This document shows positions 33,839 through 41,912 of a stretch of DNA of 64,000 nucleotides, piece by piece (within the stretch, counting starts at the first letter, position 1; each line of letters begins with the position of its first letter). The translations under genes were made by a program, and so were the position numbers. The stretch lies in contig OZ250142.1 in NCBI GenBank assembly GCA_965237445.1, positions 868,001 through 932,000 on the forward strand. Reading direction: 5' to 3'. The notes under the pieces are model-generated. The model was not told the DNA's origin. It made no database searches and saw only the letters and a list, made by a program, of their open reading frames with translations. The DNA comes from G963668185 sp965237445. Lineage in GTDB: Bacteria > Chloroflexota > Dehalococcoidia > Lucifugimonadales > G963668185.

Positions 33839-34504
33839 CTAGTAGGAGCTTACGTTAGTCTCCACCATCTCGCCGGTGACCATGTAGATCACCCGCTCGG
33901 CGATGTTCGTCGCGCGGTCGGCGATCCTCTCCAGGTCGTGCGTGACCCAGATCAGGTAGGTGGCCCTCTCAACGGTCGTCGGGTCCGCGATCATCATCTG
34001 GATCAGTTCGTTGTGTAGAAAGTCGTATATCTCGTCGACCTTATCGTCGTCATCACAAACAGCGTGGGATGACACGACGTCCTGGTTTACCAGAGCATCT
34101 AGGCTGCGCCTCAGCATGTTTGTGGCTAAGTCCGTCATCCGCGGGATGTCTACGAGCGGCTTGAGAGGGGGCTCATCGCCCATCTGCAGACTGATCCTGG
34201 CGATACCCTGCGCGTAGTCGCCGATCCTCTCAAGTTCCACGGCGACGTGGCTCGCGGCGATGAGCCGGCGCAGGTCTCCGGCTATTGGTTGCTGGGCGGC
34301 CACTAGCGCGATGACCTGTCGCTCGATCTGGTACCGCTTGTGATTGATGGCCTCGTCTTCCAAGACGATTTGCCTAGACTCCTCGAGGTCCCGCCGTTTG
34401 AGAGCGTCCACGGCCCTCACTATGGCCTTCTCGACCATGCTGCCCATGAGCAGCAGATCGTCCTGAAGCAGCCTAAGCTCTCTATCGAACCCAGCGCGAG
34501 GCAT
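33839..34504 (-). CDS. phoU: Phosphate signalling regulator PhoU
   Basis: A 221-residue protein of two PhoU three-helix bundles that links Pst transporter state to PhoR and limits uptake when phosphate is plentiful. Signature pieces are FDRELRLLQDDLLLMGSMVE, ALKRRDLEESRQIVLEDEAI, VALVAAQQPIAGDLRRLIAA and ELERIGDYAQGIARI in the first repeat, and VTHDLERIADRATNIAERVI in the second, with the E/DxxxD metal motifs. The ATG at 34504 has AAGGAG six bases upstream. It is the last gene of the pstCAB run, with a 128-base gap from pstB. Confidence 0.94.
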   Translation of the reverse strand: MPRAGFDRELRLLQDDLLLMGSMVEKAIVRAVDALKRRDLEESRQIVLEDEAINHKRYQIERQVIALVAAQQPIAGDLRRLIAASHVAVELERIGDYAQGIARISLQMGDEPPLKPLVDIPRMTDLATNMLRRSLDALVNQDVVSSHAVCDDDDKVDEIYDFLHNELIQMMIADPTTVERATYLIWVTHDLERIADRATNIAERVIYMVTGEMVETNVSSY

Positions 34505-34632
34505 AACCAACTCCTTGCGGCTCCGCCGGTTGCTCCGGCAGGCCGGATTCTACTCTTTGTTCAGAGGCCGGGCGATGTCCATAGGGCCGCGTGATCGTGC
34601 CGCCTTTAAGACACGCTCAGGCCCATGCACTC

Positions 34633-35406
34633 CTAGCCAAACCGACCCGTTATGTACGCTTCCGTCCGCTCTTCCTTTGGGTTAGTGAAGACCTGCGCGG
34701 TGGCGCCTTGTTCTACCATATAACCCGCTCGGTCATCGCCCATCATCAGGAAAACCGTATCGTCGGAAGCCCTGGCGGCCTGCTGCATATTGTGCGTCAC
34801 AACGATGATGGTGTAGTCGTTGCTGAGCTGGCGCATCAGGTCCTCAATCGCCAGCGTGGCTATCGGATCAAGCGCGGAGGCCGGCTCGTCCATGAGTATG
34901 ACTTCAGGCTCAACGGCAAGAGCGCGGGCTATGCAGAGCCGCTGCTGCTGACCGCCGGAGAGGGCGAGGGCACTGTCTTTAAGCCTGTCCTTGACCTCGT
35001 CCCACAACGCCGCCTGTCTCAGCGACCTCTCAACCGCCTCGGCGTAGTCACCACCGTAGCCGTTTATCCTGAGGCCGAATGCTACGTTGTCGAAAATGGA
35101 CTTGGGGAAAGGATTGGGGCGCTGGAACACCATGCCGATCTGGGCGCGAATCTCGGTAGCATCAACATCGTCCGCATGCAGGTCCTCGTCTCGATAGAGA
35201 ATGCTGCCCTCTATCCTGGAGCCGGGAATCAGGTCGTTCATTCTGTTGAAGCACCGCAGCAGTGTGCTCTTGCCGCAGCCGGACGGACCGATCAACGCCG
35301 TGACCTTGTGCTCACGGATACCCAGGGAGATGTCTTTCAGAGCCCGAAACGAGCCGTAGTAGACGTGGAGGTCGCTTACTTTGAGCACCGTGTTGGAAGT
35401 AGTCAC
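34633..35406 (-). CDS. pstB: Phosphate ABC transporter ATP-binding protein
   Basis: A 257-residue ATPase that powers high-affinity phosphate import. Walker A is IGPSGCGKSTLLRCFNRMND. The Q-loop region has IGMVFQRPNPFPKSIFDNVA, typical of PstB. The signature is LSGGQQQRLCIARAL and Walker B is VILMDEPASALDP. The VTHNMQQAARASD H-loop follows. It starts at GTG 35406, one base after the pstA stop. It works with PstC, PstA and the divergent PstS. Confidence 0.96.
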   Translation of the reverse strand: MTTSNTVLKVSDLHVYYGSFRALKDISLGIREHKVTALIGPSGCGKSTLLRCFNRMNDLIPGSRIEGSILYRDEDLHADDVDATEIRAQIGMVFQRPNPFPKSIFDNVAFGLRINGYGGDYAEAVERSLRQAALWDEVKDRLKDSALALSGGQQQRLCIARALAVEPEVILMDEPASALDPIATLAIEDLMRQLSNDYTIIVVTHNMQQAARASDDTVFLMMGDDRAGYMVEQGATAQVFTNPKEERTEAYITGRFG

Positions 35407-35407
35407 G

Positions 35408-36289
35408 CTAGTCCTCCGACCGGGTCTGATGCCTGTTGCGCAGGTAGATCGCTATTGAGTTCATGCTCAGCAGAATGACGAGCAGGACAATAATGCCAGC
35501 CGCCGCAATACCCCTGAAGCCATCCTGGGGGCGGCTGACCCAGTTGAAGATCTGAATCGGCAGCACCGTAAACCGGTCGAGCGGATCGGAAGGCACAAAG
35601 GTGAGGAAGACGAGGGCACTGATAGCTATGACAGGCGCGGCCTCGCCAATCGCACGGGACATGGCCAGGATCGTCCCTGTGAGGATTCCGGGAAAGGCCG
35701 CAGGAAGAACCACACCCTTGACCACCTCCCACTGGGTTGCCCCGAGAGCATACGCGGCCTGCCGGTGCGAATCGGGCACGGCTCGAATGGCCTCCCTGGA
35801 TGCCATAATCACGATCGGCATCACGAGCAACGACAGGGTGAGTGCGCCAGCCAGCAAGCTTCGGCCCAAGTTCCACCAACTCACGAACAGCGCCAGACCC
35901 AAGAGACCGTAAATAATGGACGGCACTCCCGCAAGGTTGGAGATGTTTATCTCCACGAACTTGGTGAACAGGTTCTTCTCGGCATACTCCTCCAGGTACA
36001 GCGCTGCCCCGAGGCCGACAGGCACCGTGCAGGCCGCGGTGAGTCCCATAAGCCATATCGTGCCCATAAGCGCGGAGAGCAGGCCGGCCTCCGAGGGATC
36101 GGGAGCCGGGTAGCTGGAGATGAATCCCCAGGTCAGCCACGGAAGGCCGCGAATGAGGACCTGCAGTATCAACACAAAAAGGCCAACGATGCCTAAGGCG
36201 ATCGAGAGAATGAACAGGCCGTAGAACACGCTCCCAATGCGGTGGCGCCGCTGCAGTCTTGGATTGAATCGAACCGCAGGGGCCTTCAT
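35408..36289 (-). CDS. pstA: Phosphate ABC transporter permease PstA
   Basis: A 293-residue inner-membrane subunit with about six helices. It begins with LFILSIALGIVGLFVLILQV and has the conserved VGLGAALYLEEYA and SNLAGVPSIIYGLLGLALFV. The cytoplasmic EAA loop is IRAVPDSHRQAAYALGATQW. The ATG at 36289 overlaps the pstC stop as ATGA, which decides the start over the longer frame to 36307. It pairs with PstC. Confidence 0.95.
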   Translation of the reverse strand: MKAPAVRFNPRLQRRHRIGSVFYGLFILSIALGIVGLFVLILQVLIRGLPWLTWGFISSYPAPDPSEAGLLSALMGTIWLMGLTAACTVPVGLGAALYLEEYAEKNLFTKFVEINISNLAGVPSIIYGLLGLALFVSWWNLGRSLLAGALTLSLLVMPIVIMASREAIRAVPDSHRQAAYALGATQWEVVKGVVLPAAFPGILTGTILAMSRAIGEAAPVIAISALVFLTFVPSDPLDRFTVLPIQIFNWVSRPQDGFRGIAAAGIIVLLVILLSMNSIAIYLRNRHQTRSED

Positions 36290-37215
36290 TCGTACTTCTC
36301 TCTCCATCTGGACACGAGGAAGTGGCCGATCAGGTTCATGAAGAGGGTCATCAGGAACAAGAGGAACCCAACTGCGAAGATGGTCTTAAAGGTAAGAGTG
36401 CCGTGTGGCGCCTCTCCCAAGGACACTTGGACTATGTATGCCGTCATGGTCTGAACGCCCTCTAGAGGGTTGAAGCTCATTCTGGGTGTAGCTCCCGCGG
36501 CAATGGTCACGAGCATCGTTTCACCGATCGCCCTCGAAATTGCAAGAATGAAAGCGGCCACAATGCCGGAGAGCGCAGCGGGAACGACCACACGCAGTGA
36601 GACCTCTAACCTGGTTGCCCCCAGCGCGTATGCAGCATGGCGGAGCGACCGCGGTACCGCAAGCATCGCGTCTTCGCTGAGCGATGAGACCATGGGAATG
36701 ATCATAATCCCCATGACCATGCCTGCGCTCAGCGCGTTGAAGATGATCAGGTCCGGTATCACCTTCTGAAGTTGCGGCGTCACGAAGGTAAGAGCGAAGT
36801 ACCCGTAGACCACTGTTGGTATTCCGGCCAGTACCTCCAGGATCGGCTTGATGATCCTGCTAATCCTCTCCGGGGCATACTCGGAGAGGAAGATCGCGGT
36901 GAACAGGCCCACTGGCAAGGCCACTGCGGCAGCGATCATAGCGACTAACAACGTGCCCATGACCAAGGGCAGTACGCCGAATGACTGAGGCTTGAGGATC
37001 GGCGTCCATCGAGTGCCTGTGATGAAGTCCCACACAGGGACTTCAATGAAGAATTGGTAGGCCTCCGTAAGGAGAGTAATCAGGATACCTACAGTTGTGA
37101 ATATGGAGACGGCGGCACATCCGATTAGAAGCCAGCGGACGACCTTGCCCTCGATGTCCCGCCGCCCACGCCGCGGAGACCTCCAGCGAGTAGCAGTGCG
37201 GCTGGTCTCCTTCAT
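36286..37215 (-). CDS. pstC: Phosphate ABC transporter permease PstC
   Basis: A 309-residue permease with six predicted helices. The N-terminal basic stretch RWRSPRRGRRDIEG precedes WLLIGCAAVSIFTTVGILIT. Conserved features are WTPILKPQSFGVLPLVMGTL, FLSEYAPERISRIIKPILEV, LAGIPTVVYGYFAL and the EAA loop MLAVPRSLRHAAYALGATRL. ATG 37215 follows AAGGA at good distance. A start at 37254 lacks a site. It follows arsC after a 115-base gap that contains repeated TGACC/GGTCA half-sites. Confidence 0.95.
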   Translation of the reverse strand: MKETSRTATRWRSPRRGRRDIEGKVVRWLLIGCAAVSIFTTVGILITLLTEAYQFFIEVPVWDFITGTRWTPILKPQSFGVLPLVMGTLLVAMIAAAVALPVGLFTAIFLSEYAPERISRIIKPILEVLAGIPTVVYGYFALTFVTPQLQKVIPDLIIFNALSAGMVMGIMIIPMVSSLSEDAMLAVPRSLRHAAYALGATRLEVSLRVVVPAALSGIVAAFILAISRAIGETMLVTIAAGATPRMSFNPLEGVQTMTAYIVQVSLGEAPHGTLTFKTIFAVGFLLFLMTLFMNLIGHFLVSRWREKYE

Positions 37216-37330
37216 CGGAATTCCTTCATAGGGAGTGGAACTGGGGATTTCCATAGATATTACGCTTCGGATCGGTCACGTATGGGCCGGGACCACAGGT
37301 TGACCTGCCATGACCTGCGGTCACGCTGAG

Positions 37331-37753
37331 TCATGCGCCGCGATCCAACTCTTCAAGTAGCCGCACAACCCTGCCCTTTATCTCATTCCTGATCGTGCGC
37401 ACCTCTTCCAGAGGGAGCCCGGAAGGATCGGGCAATCCCCAGTCTTCAGCCTCCAGGACCGGAGCAGGGCACGCGTTGTCCAACGCGCACCCCATTGTCA
37501 CCAGGCGGGTCGACCGCCTAACCATCTCTTCAGTTAGCGCCTTTGGACGATTCCACGAGATGTCAATGTTCCTTTCCAACATCGGCTCCCTCACAACAGG
37601 AGAAACACACGAAGCCGGTTGAGTGCCGGCGGACCCCGCCGAAACCCTTCCGGCACCGAGGGCCGAAACGAACGCCTCGGCCATCTGGCTCCTCCCGGAG
37701 TTGTGGACGCAGACGAACAGCACGTCGAATGCCGGTCCCTCACTATCGGCCAT
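37331..37753 (-). CDS. arsC: Arsenate reductase, thioredoxin-linked low-molecular-weight phosphatase type
   Basis: A 140-residue protein of the LMW tyrosine phosphatase fold. The P-loop CVHNSGR (CX5R) near residue 16 is the nucleophile site, and a Cys pair lies in MGCALDNACP near residue 88. The three-cysteine layout marks the thioredoxin-dependent ArsC class rather than a protein phosphatase. PEDWGLPDPSG-like AEDWGLPDPSGLPLEEV carries the catalytic Asp. It reduces arsenate to arsenite. Its start at 37753 overlaps the aquaporin gene by 11 bases, which fits reduction followed by channel-mediated efflux. Confidence 0.92.
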   Translation of the reverse strand: MADSEGPAFDVLFVCVHNSGRSQMAEAFVSALGAGRVSAGSAGTQPASCVSPVVREPMLERNIDISWNRPKALTEEMVRRSTRLVTMGCALDNACPAPVLEAEDWGLPDPSGLPLEEVRTIRNEIKGRVVRLLEELDRGA

Positions 37754-38540
37754 CGCCTCGTACCTTCTCCATACTGCCCTCCAGCGACGGCGCAACGAAC
37801 AAGCGCCCATAGGTCACGGCTGCAAGGGAGGCGCCTATGATCGGGCCCGCCCAGTAAAGCCAATGGCCTGCCCAGTTTCCGGAAGCGAGGGCAGGGCCGA
37901 AAGTGCGCGCCGGGTTCATTGACCCGCCCGACACTACGCCGCCGACGAGAATGCCAACTGCAACCGCCGCTCCGATGGCGAGAGCAGCAGTGCTTGCCGG
38001 AGCGCGCCCGTCAGTGACTACGGCCATGATCACAAACATGAGAGTAAAGGTAATGACAATCTCCACTCCGAAGGCCGCAGTGTTCCCTCTAACGGGCAAG
38101 TGCCCTCCCACGTTTGCGACTGGGCCGAGCATGGCCCTCAGACAGAAGGCCGCAAGCACCGCTCCTACCACCTGGGCCGCGAAGTATGGAATGGCGTCCC
38201 TTGCCCTTAGAACGCCCGCGATTACAAACCCCAGTGTCACGGCTGGGTTTATGTGAGCTCCAGAGATATGGCCCGTGGCGTGGATTACCAATGTAACTGC
38301 GAGTCCCGAGGCAAGAGCAGCGCCGAGAAGCGTGACGGCTCCTCCCGAGTCACCGTCTGCCATTGCGGAGCCAGCAGCTGCGAACACTATGCAGAACGTG
38401 CCAACCGCCTCTGCCGCGACTCGCTGCGCAAGCGGGAGCGCGGAGTGAAGAGGGACTGATGCGGGCTCATCCGCGAGCCGATCACCAAGTGTCAAATGTT
38501 CCAAGAATCCCTTCTTGCTTAGCTGCACATAATCCAACAT
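37743..38540 (-). CDS. MIP-family aquaporin/aquaglyceroporin, probable arsenite channel
   Basis: A 265-residue channel with six membrane helices and both NPA motifs: GAHINPAVT and GSMNPARTFGP. The N-terminal part contains ALPLAQRVAAEAVGTFCIVF, the family's first helix. The start at 38540 is used because the upstream region belongs to mgsA. The N-terminal 30 residues before the first helix are longer than usual and the true start may lie further inside. An aquaglyceroporin next to a thioredoxin-type arsC is the known AqpS-ArsC arrangement of Sinorhizobium meliloti, in which arsenite formed from arsenate flows out through the channel. Channel selectivity here is inferred. Confidence 0.88.
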   Translation of the reverse strand: MLDYVQLSKKGFLEHLTLGDRLADEPASVPLHSALPLAQRVAAEAVGTFCIVFAAAGSAMADGDSGGAVTLLGAALASGLAVTLVIHATGHISGAHINPAVTLGFVIAGVLRARDAIPYFAAQVVGAVLAAFCLRAMLGPVANVGGHLPVRGNTAAFGVEIVITFTLMFVIMAVVTDGRAPASTAALAIGAAVAVGILVGGVVSGGSMNPARTFGPALASGNWAGHWLYWAGPIIGASLAAVTYGRLFVAPSLEGSMEKVRGDGR

Positions 38541-38565
38541 GCTGTCCGAGTCAGCCGTTCGTAGA

Positions 38566-39066
38566 CTAGTTCCGGTTTGGATCTGCGATGCGGCCCGATC
38601 CCAGCAACTCTTCGGCCTGAGAAGCAGGCATTTCAGGAGAGAATGGCATGTTACCCAGCACCGCTCTGGCGGTTGCCACGTTAGTCGAGACAAGTATCTG
38701 ATGCATATCGTAGACTCGAATCAACGCCGCCACATCTCCACCAGCATGCCTGCCGTAGAGAGGGTCCCTAAGGAATAACACCGCGTCCACACCGCCGTCC
38801 ACAACCATTGCGCACATCTGGAGATCACCACCGTGCGCGCTGCTCTGAAGCAACTCAATGTCCATGTTCAGTCGCTGGGAGCAGACCATACCCGTCACAT
38901 GAGTGGCCACCAGCTTCCGGTGGCGTAAGGCCCAACGGCATTCTCTCAGCAACTCCACGAGCTCATCCCGCTTGGAGTCGTGAGCCATGACGGCGACCTT
39001 GCCTTTTGACCCTGCTTCGGTGGGCCGGCTGACTGCGCGGTTGGAATCAAATGCAGTGTAATCCAT
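38566..39066 (-). CDS. mgsA: Methylglyoxal synthase
   Basis: A 166-residue enzyme converting dihydroxyacetone phosphate to methylglyoxal and free phosphate. VAVMAHDSKRDELVELLREC is the family opening, with HRKLVATHVTGMV, the phosphate-binding and catalytic SAHGGDLQMCAMVVDGGVD (Asp in GGD) and LFLRDPLYGRHAGGDVAAL with the second Asp. VSTNVATARAVL closes the core. It has about 15 extra residues at the N-terminus, and ATG 39066 lacks a clear ribosome-binding site. Methylglyoxal synthase is known to be inhibited by phosphate. Here it is the first gene downstream of a PHO-box-like array and leads into the aquaporin-arsC-pst run. Confidence 0.9.
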   Translation of the reverse strand: MDYTAFDSNRAVSRPTEAGSKGKVAVMAHDSKRDELVELLRECRWALRHRKLVATHVTGMVCSQRLNMDIELLQSSAHGGDLQMCAMVVDGGVDAVLFLRDPLYGRHAGGDVAALIRVYDMHQILVSTNVATARAVLGNMPFSPEMPASQAEELLGSGRIADPNRN

Positions 39067-39101
39067 GGCGACTATAATCAACTGTACGGCCGCGTGGGGT
39101 G

Positions 39102-39128
39102 TTATCTCACCATTAACGTAACGTTAAC
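39102..39128. promoter_or_regulatory. PHO-box-like array A (three 11-bp units)
   Basis: TTATC at 39102, TTAAC at 39113 and TTAAC at 39124 are spaced exactly 11 bp. The block lies 36 bases upstream of the mgsA start. The 11-bp direct repeat of TT(A/C/T)AC-type pentamers is the known pattern of PhoP/PhoB sites in Gram-positive bacteria. A phoB-phoR pair is encoded 3 kb away. Confidence 0.7.
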
Positions 39129-39157
39129 GTTTTGTAAAAGTGTCCGGAACATTTCAA

Positions 39158-39228
39158 TTCACCGGCCCTTAAAGAACTGTTAACACAGCCTTATCCGCAC
39201 CTTAACTCTCCGTTAACTGCACCTTAAC
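39158..39228. promoter_or_regulatory. PHO-box-like array B (seven 11-bp units)
   Basis: Pentamers TTCAC 39158, TTAAA 39169, TTAAC 39180, TTATC 39191, TTAAC 39202, TTAAC 39213 and TTAAC 39224 follow each other at exactly 11 bp. The last ends 53 bases before the pstS start. Array A lies 34 bp (three turns plus one) upstream. The whole region would load many PhoB-like dimers on one face of the helix and drive the divergent pstS and mgsA-pst transcripts. Confidence 0.75.
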
Positions 39229-39281
39229 AATCGGCACTTAAGCTAGTGAACCGCATTAAGACTCGGGAGGAGCAAGTACTA

Positions 39282-40301
39282 ATGAATACATTGATCGGCA
39301 AGTGGGGGCACATCGGCGTGATGGCAGCTTCGATGGTTTCGATGTTAGCCGTTCTGTCTATTGTTGCCTGTGGTGGAGATGAAGGAGACGCCACCACGAG
39401 CACTGACACTCAGGAGACTCCGGCGGTGGAGACGTCCGACACCTCAGGGGACATGATGGACACTTCCATCAGCGGGACCGTCGAGATTGACGGCTCCAGC
39501 ACAGTAGCTCCCGTCTCCGAAGCAGCGGCTTACGCGTTCAGCAAGCTCTATAAAGACATCAACGTCATTGTCGGCATCTCAGGCACCGGCGGCGGCTTCA
39601 AGCGTTTCACGGTCGGCGAAACCGACATCTCCGATGCCTCCAGAGAAATCAAGGACTCCGAAGCCGAAGCTGCAGCAGCCGACGGAATCGAATTCTACGA
39701 GATTCCCCTCGGCACCGACGGACTCTCCGTTATGGTCCACCCTAACAACGACTTCGTAGACTGCCTTACCGTCGCAGAACTCAAGATGATTTGGGAGCCC
39801 GGTAGCACTGTCAAAAACTGGAACCAGGTCCGCTCAGTCTTCCCAGACCAGAAACTCAGACTCTATGGCCCAGACACAGACTCCGGCACCTTCGACTACT
39901 TCACAGAAGAGATAGTTGGCGAAGCCCAGGCCAGCAGGCCGGACTACACCGCAAGCGCTGACGACAACACACTCGTACAGGGCATCGGCGGAGACAAGAA
40001 TTCCCTCGGATACTTCGGCTACGCCTACTACTCAGAGAACAAGTCCAAGTTGAAGCTCGTGGCCGTCGACAACGGTACAGGCTGCGTCACCCCAAGCCCA
40101 GAAACCATCGAGAGCGGCGAGTACGCCCCGCTCTCCAGACCGCTGTTCATCTACGTCAACAAGAAATCCTTGGAGAGGCCAGAGGTTAAGACTTTCGTTA
40201 CCTTCTATCTTGAGAATGCCTACGACATGGTCCGCCAAACTGGATATGTCCGCATGGCTCGGTCCGTGTACCAGCAGAGCCTCGATATGATCAGCAAGTA
40301 A
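39282..40301 (+). CDS. pstS: Phosphate ABC transporter substrate-binding lipoprotein
   Basis: A 339-residue phosphate-binding lipoprotein. The signal helix ends in LSIVACGGDEGD with lipobox cysteine. A Thr/Ser/Asp-rich linker follows. Phosphate-site motifs are IDGSSTVAPVSEAAAYAF, VGISGTGGGFKRFTVGETDI and SDASREIKDSEAE, then later YGPDTDSGTFDYFTEEIVG and the hinge region SLGYFGYAYY. ATG 39282 has GGGAGGAG about nine bases upstream. It is transcribed away from the other pst genes, with a PHO-box-like array between them and a strong hairpin 80 bases after its stop. Confidence 0.94.
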   Translation: MNTLIGKWGHIGVMAASMVSMLAVLSIVACGGDEGDATTSTDTQETPAVETSDTSGDMMDTSISGTVEIDGSSTVAPVSEAAAYAFSKLYKDINVIVGISGTGGGFKRFTVGETDISDASREIKDSEAEAAAADGIEFYEIPLGTDGLSVMVHPNNDFVDCLTVAELKMIWEPGSTVKNWNQVRSVFPDQKLRLYGPDTDSGTFDYFTEEIVGEAQASRPDYTASADDNTLVQGIGGDKNSLGYFGYAYYSENKSKLKLVAVDNGTGCVTPSPETIESGEYAPLSRPLFIYVNKKSLERPEVKTFVTFYLENAYDMVRQTGYVRMARSVYQQSLDMISK

Positions 40302-40608
40302 ATTCAAGTCCTGAAATGGGCAAGGGAAGCCCATAACGGATCTCTCAACTAGACTAACCGTACCAACCTTCCTCGCCGCCGGGGCCCGGGAACCTTCTTC
40401 CGGGCCCCAAGCCTATTCCTCTAGTAACAGTAGCTGCGGGCATGACGTTTCGCATAGATAGCCCAGTACCTACACCTCGAGAGCATTAAGCCGTAAGATG
40501 CTCACAATCGTCAACGTCAAGCTGACTTGAGGAGATGACTCAGGTCAGAATTGAAGCGTCGGCTTGCGCCGCACTCCAGTGCGGCCAGCAAAACTGTGGA
40601 GGATAGAC
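40302..40608. other. Gap of 307 bases after pstS
   Basis: It contains the pstS terminator at 40381-40408 and the leader of the ThuA gene (GGAGG at 40597-40601). I see no other gene or repeat. Confidence 0.6.
40381..40408 (+). terminator. Strong hairpin terminator after pstS
   Basis: GGGGCCCGG and CCGGGCCCC form a perfect 9-bp GC-only stem around a 10-base loop, followed by AAGCCTATTCCTCT. The tail has few consecutive Ts, but the stem and location 80 bases after pstS support termination. Confidence 0.65.
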
Positions 40609-41280
40609 ATGAACCTGCTAGTCGTCTCGGGAGGAAGGCACCCTTACGAAGAGTCCACACCCGTTCTGAAGGACTTCCTGGCCGCCGCCGGACATACTGT
40701 TACCGTCACGGAAGACGCCAGCGTGCTTGCTGACAATGCCAGCATGGCGTCCTACGATGCACTGGTGTTCAACACGCTGCGCGAGGGCGACTCGACACTT
40801 GCCGATGCGGAACAAGAAGGCATGAAAGGGTACATCAGCGGCGGGAAAGGGTTTGTGTGTATCCACATCTCGGGATGCGTACCCGATTCTTGGCCAGGCT
40901 ACAGCGAGATTACTGGAGGCGGCTGGAAGATGGCGAAGAGCTTCCACCCACCGTACGGCCGCATGACCGTGAACGTGACCGACCCGGACAACCCCGGAGC
41001 ACATGGAGTATCGGACTTCGAAACAAACGACGAACTGTACATGGGCGTGGACTACGAGGACGGAAACGACGTGTACATAACCGGCACTTCCGAAGAGGGT
41101 ACGCACACCTGGCGGGACGAAGATATGTTCATGCCCGCAGGCACGTTTCCGCTAGGTTGGACCAGAAGCTACGGCGAGGGTAGAGTTTTCGTTACTCTGC
41201 TCGGACACGATGGCCAGAGCTTCCAGACACCCGAGTTTCAGAAAATAGTCCTCAACGGCGTAGACTGGGCAACGAGCTAG
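40609..41280 (+). CDS. ThuA-like domain protein (glutamine-amidotransferase-like fold)
   Basis: A 223-residue single-domain ThuA family protein. It begins MNLLVVSGGRHPYEESTPVL and has VFNTLREGDSTLADAEQEGM, GKGFVCIHISGC, SFHPPYGRMTVNVTDPDNP and ending GEGRVFVTLLGHDGQSFQTP with the conserved His. The family has a class I glutamine amidotransferase-like fold, and members occur in trehalose and other sugar utilisation and in cell-wall sugar metabolism, but catalytic activity is unproven. GGAGG is seven bases before the ATG. It follows pstS after a terminator and precedes an unknown coiled-coil gene, so it is not clearly part of the Pho group. Confidence 0.85.
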   Translation: MNLLVVSGGRHPYEESTPVLKDFLAAAGHTVTVTEDASVLADNASMASYDALVFNTLREGDSTLADAEQEGMKGYISGGKGFVCIHISGCVPDSWPGYSEITGGGWKMAKSFHPPYGRMTVNVTDPDNPGAHGVSDFETNDELYMGVDYEDGNDVYITGTSEEGTHTWRDEDMFMPAGTFPLGWTRSYGEGRVFVTLLGHDGQSFQTPEFQKIVLNGVDWATS

Positions 41281-41334
41281 GAGCCAAATGGCCGAGTAAC
41301 GTCATCACCTGGCGAAGAGGAAGGGTAACGATTA

Positions 41335-41784
41335 ATGGAGGACAAAAACGATAGCGAAGCCATGGCTAAGTGGCTCTCCCGCAACGAAGAAACTGCGTAC
41401 AGAGCCAGGGCCGTGAGAGAGGCCCGCAAGGATGCGGCCCAAAAGATCGCGGCCGCGATAGTAGCTGAAATTGCTCTAAATGATTCGGTAGCGCAAGCAG
41501 AGACTGCCAACGTTACTGCTCAACAGCTCGACGATGCCATCCAAGAGCAGATTGAGGCCGGCGAAGACGCTGATTCAGAATTTCTGATAGATCGAGCAAA
41601 GGCAGAAAAGGCGGCCCGCAGCGCAGCCTTCGACGTGGTTACGAAGTCCGAAATTACGGCTGAGTGGTACACTGCCGCCGCTGACGCGGTACGGATCCGT
41701 GCCAGCGCAGAAGTCGCATATCTTAGAGCTCGTTCTGAAAGCGAGATGGCGCTCGACGATGTTGTCACAGAGTACTTGAGATAG
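41335..41784 (+). CDS. Uncharacterised Ala/Glu-rich helical protein
   Basis: A 149-residue, highly charged, alanine-rich protein predicted to be almost entirely helical. Stretches such as YRARAVREARKDAAQKIAAA, TAQQLDDAIQEQIEAGEDAD and DRAKAEKAARSAAFDVVTKS suggest coiled coil. No membrane segment, cysteine or signal peptide is present and no family is recognised. A good site, GAGGAAGGG, lies nine bases before the ATG. It sits between the ThuA gene and the convergent phoR, so any link with phosphate control is positional only. Confidence 0.65.
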   Translation: MEDKNDSEAMAKWLSRNEETAYRARAVREARKDAAQKIAAAIVAEIALNDSVAQAETANVTAQQLDDAIQEQIEAGEDADSEFLIDRAKAEKAARSAAFDVVTKSEITAEWYTAAADAVRIRASAEVAYLRARSESEMALDDVVTEYLR

Positions 41785-41912
41785 GGGAACACGGTTGGGC
41801 ACCGGAACCAGCCCCAAATGCATGCAAGCCCCTAACGGCCCCTCAATTTCTGCCCGTAGACTGCAAATTCAAGGGCACAACTCGATTGTTGTTGCCCCAT
41901 GCTTGCCATTGC

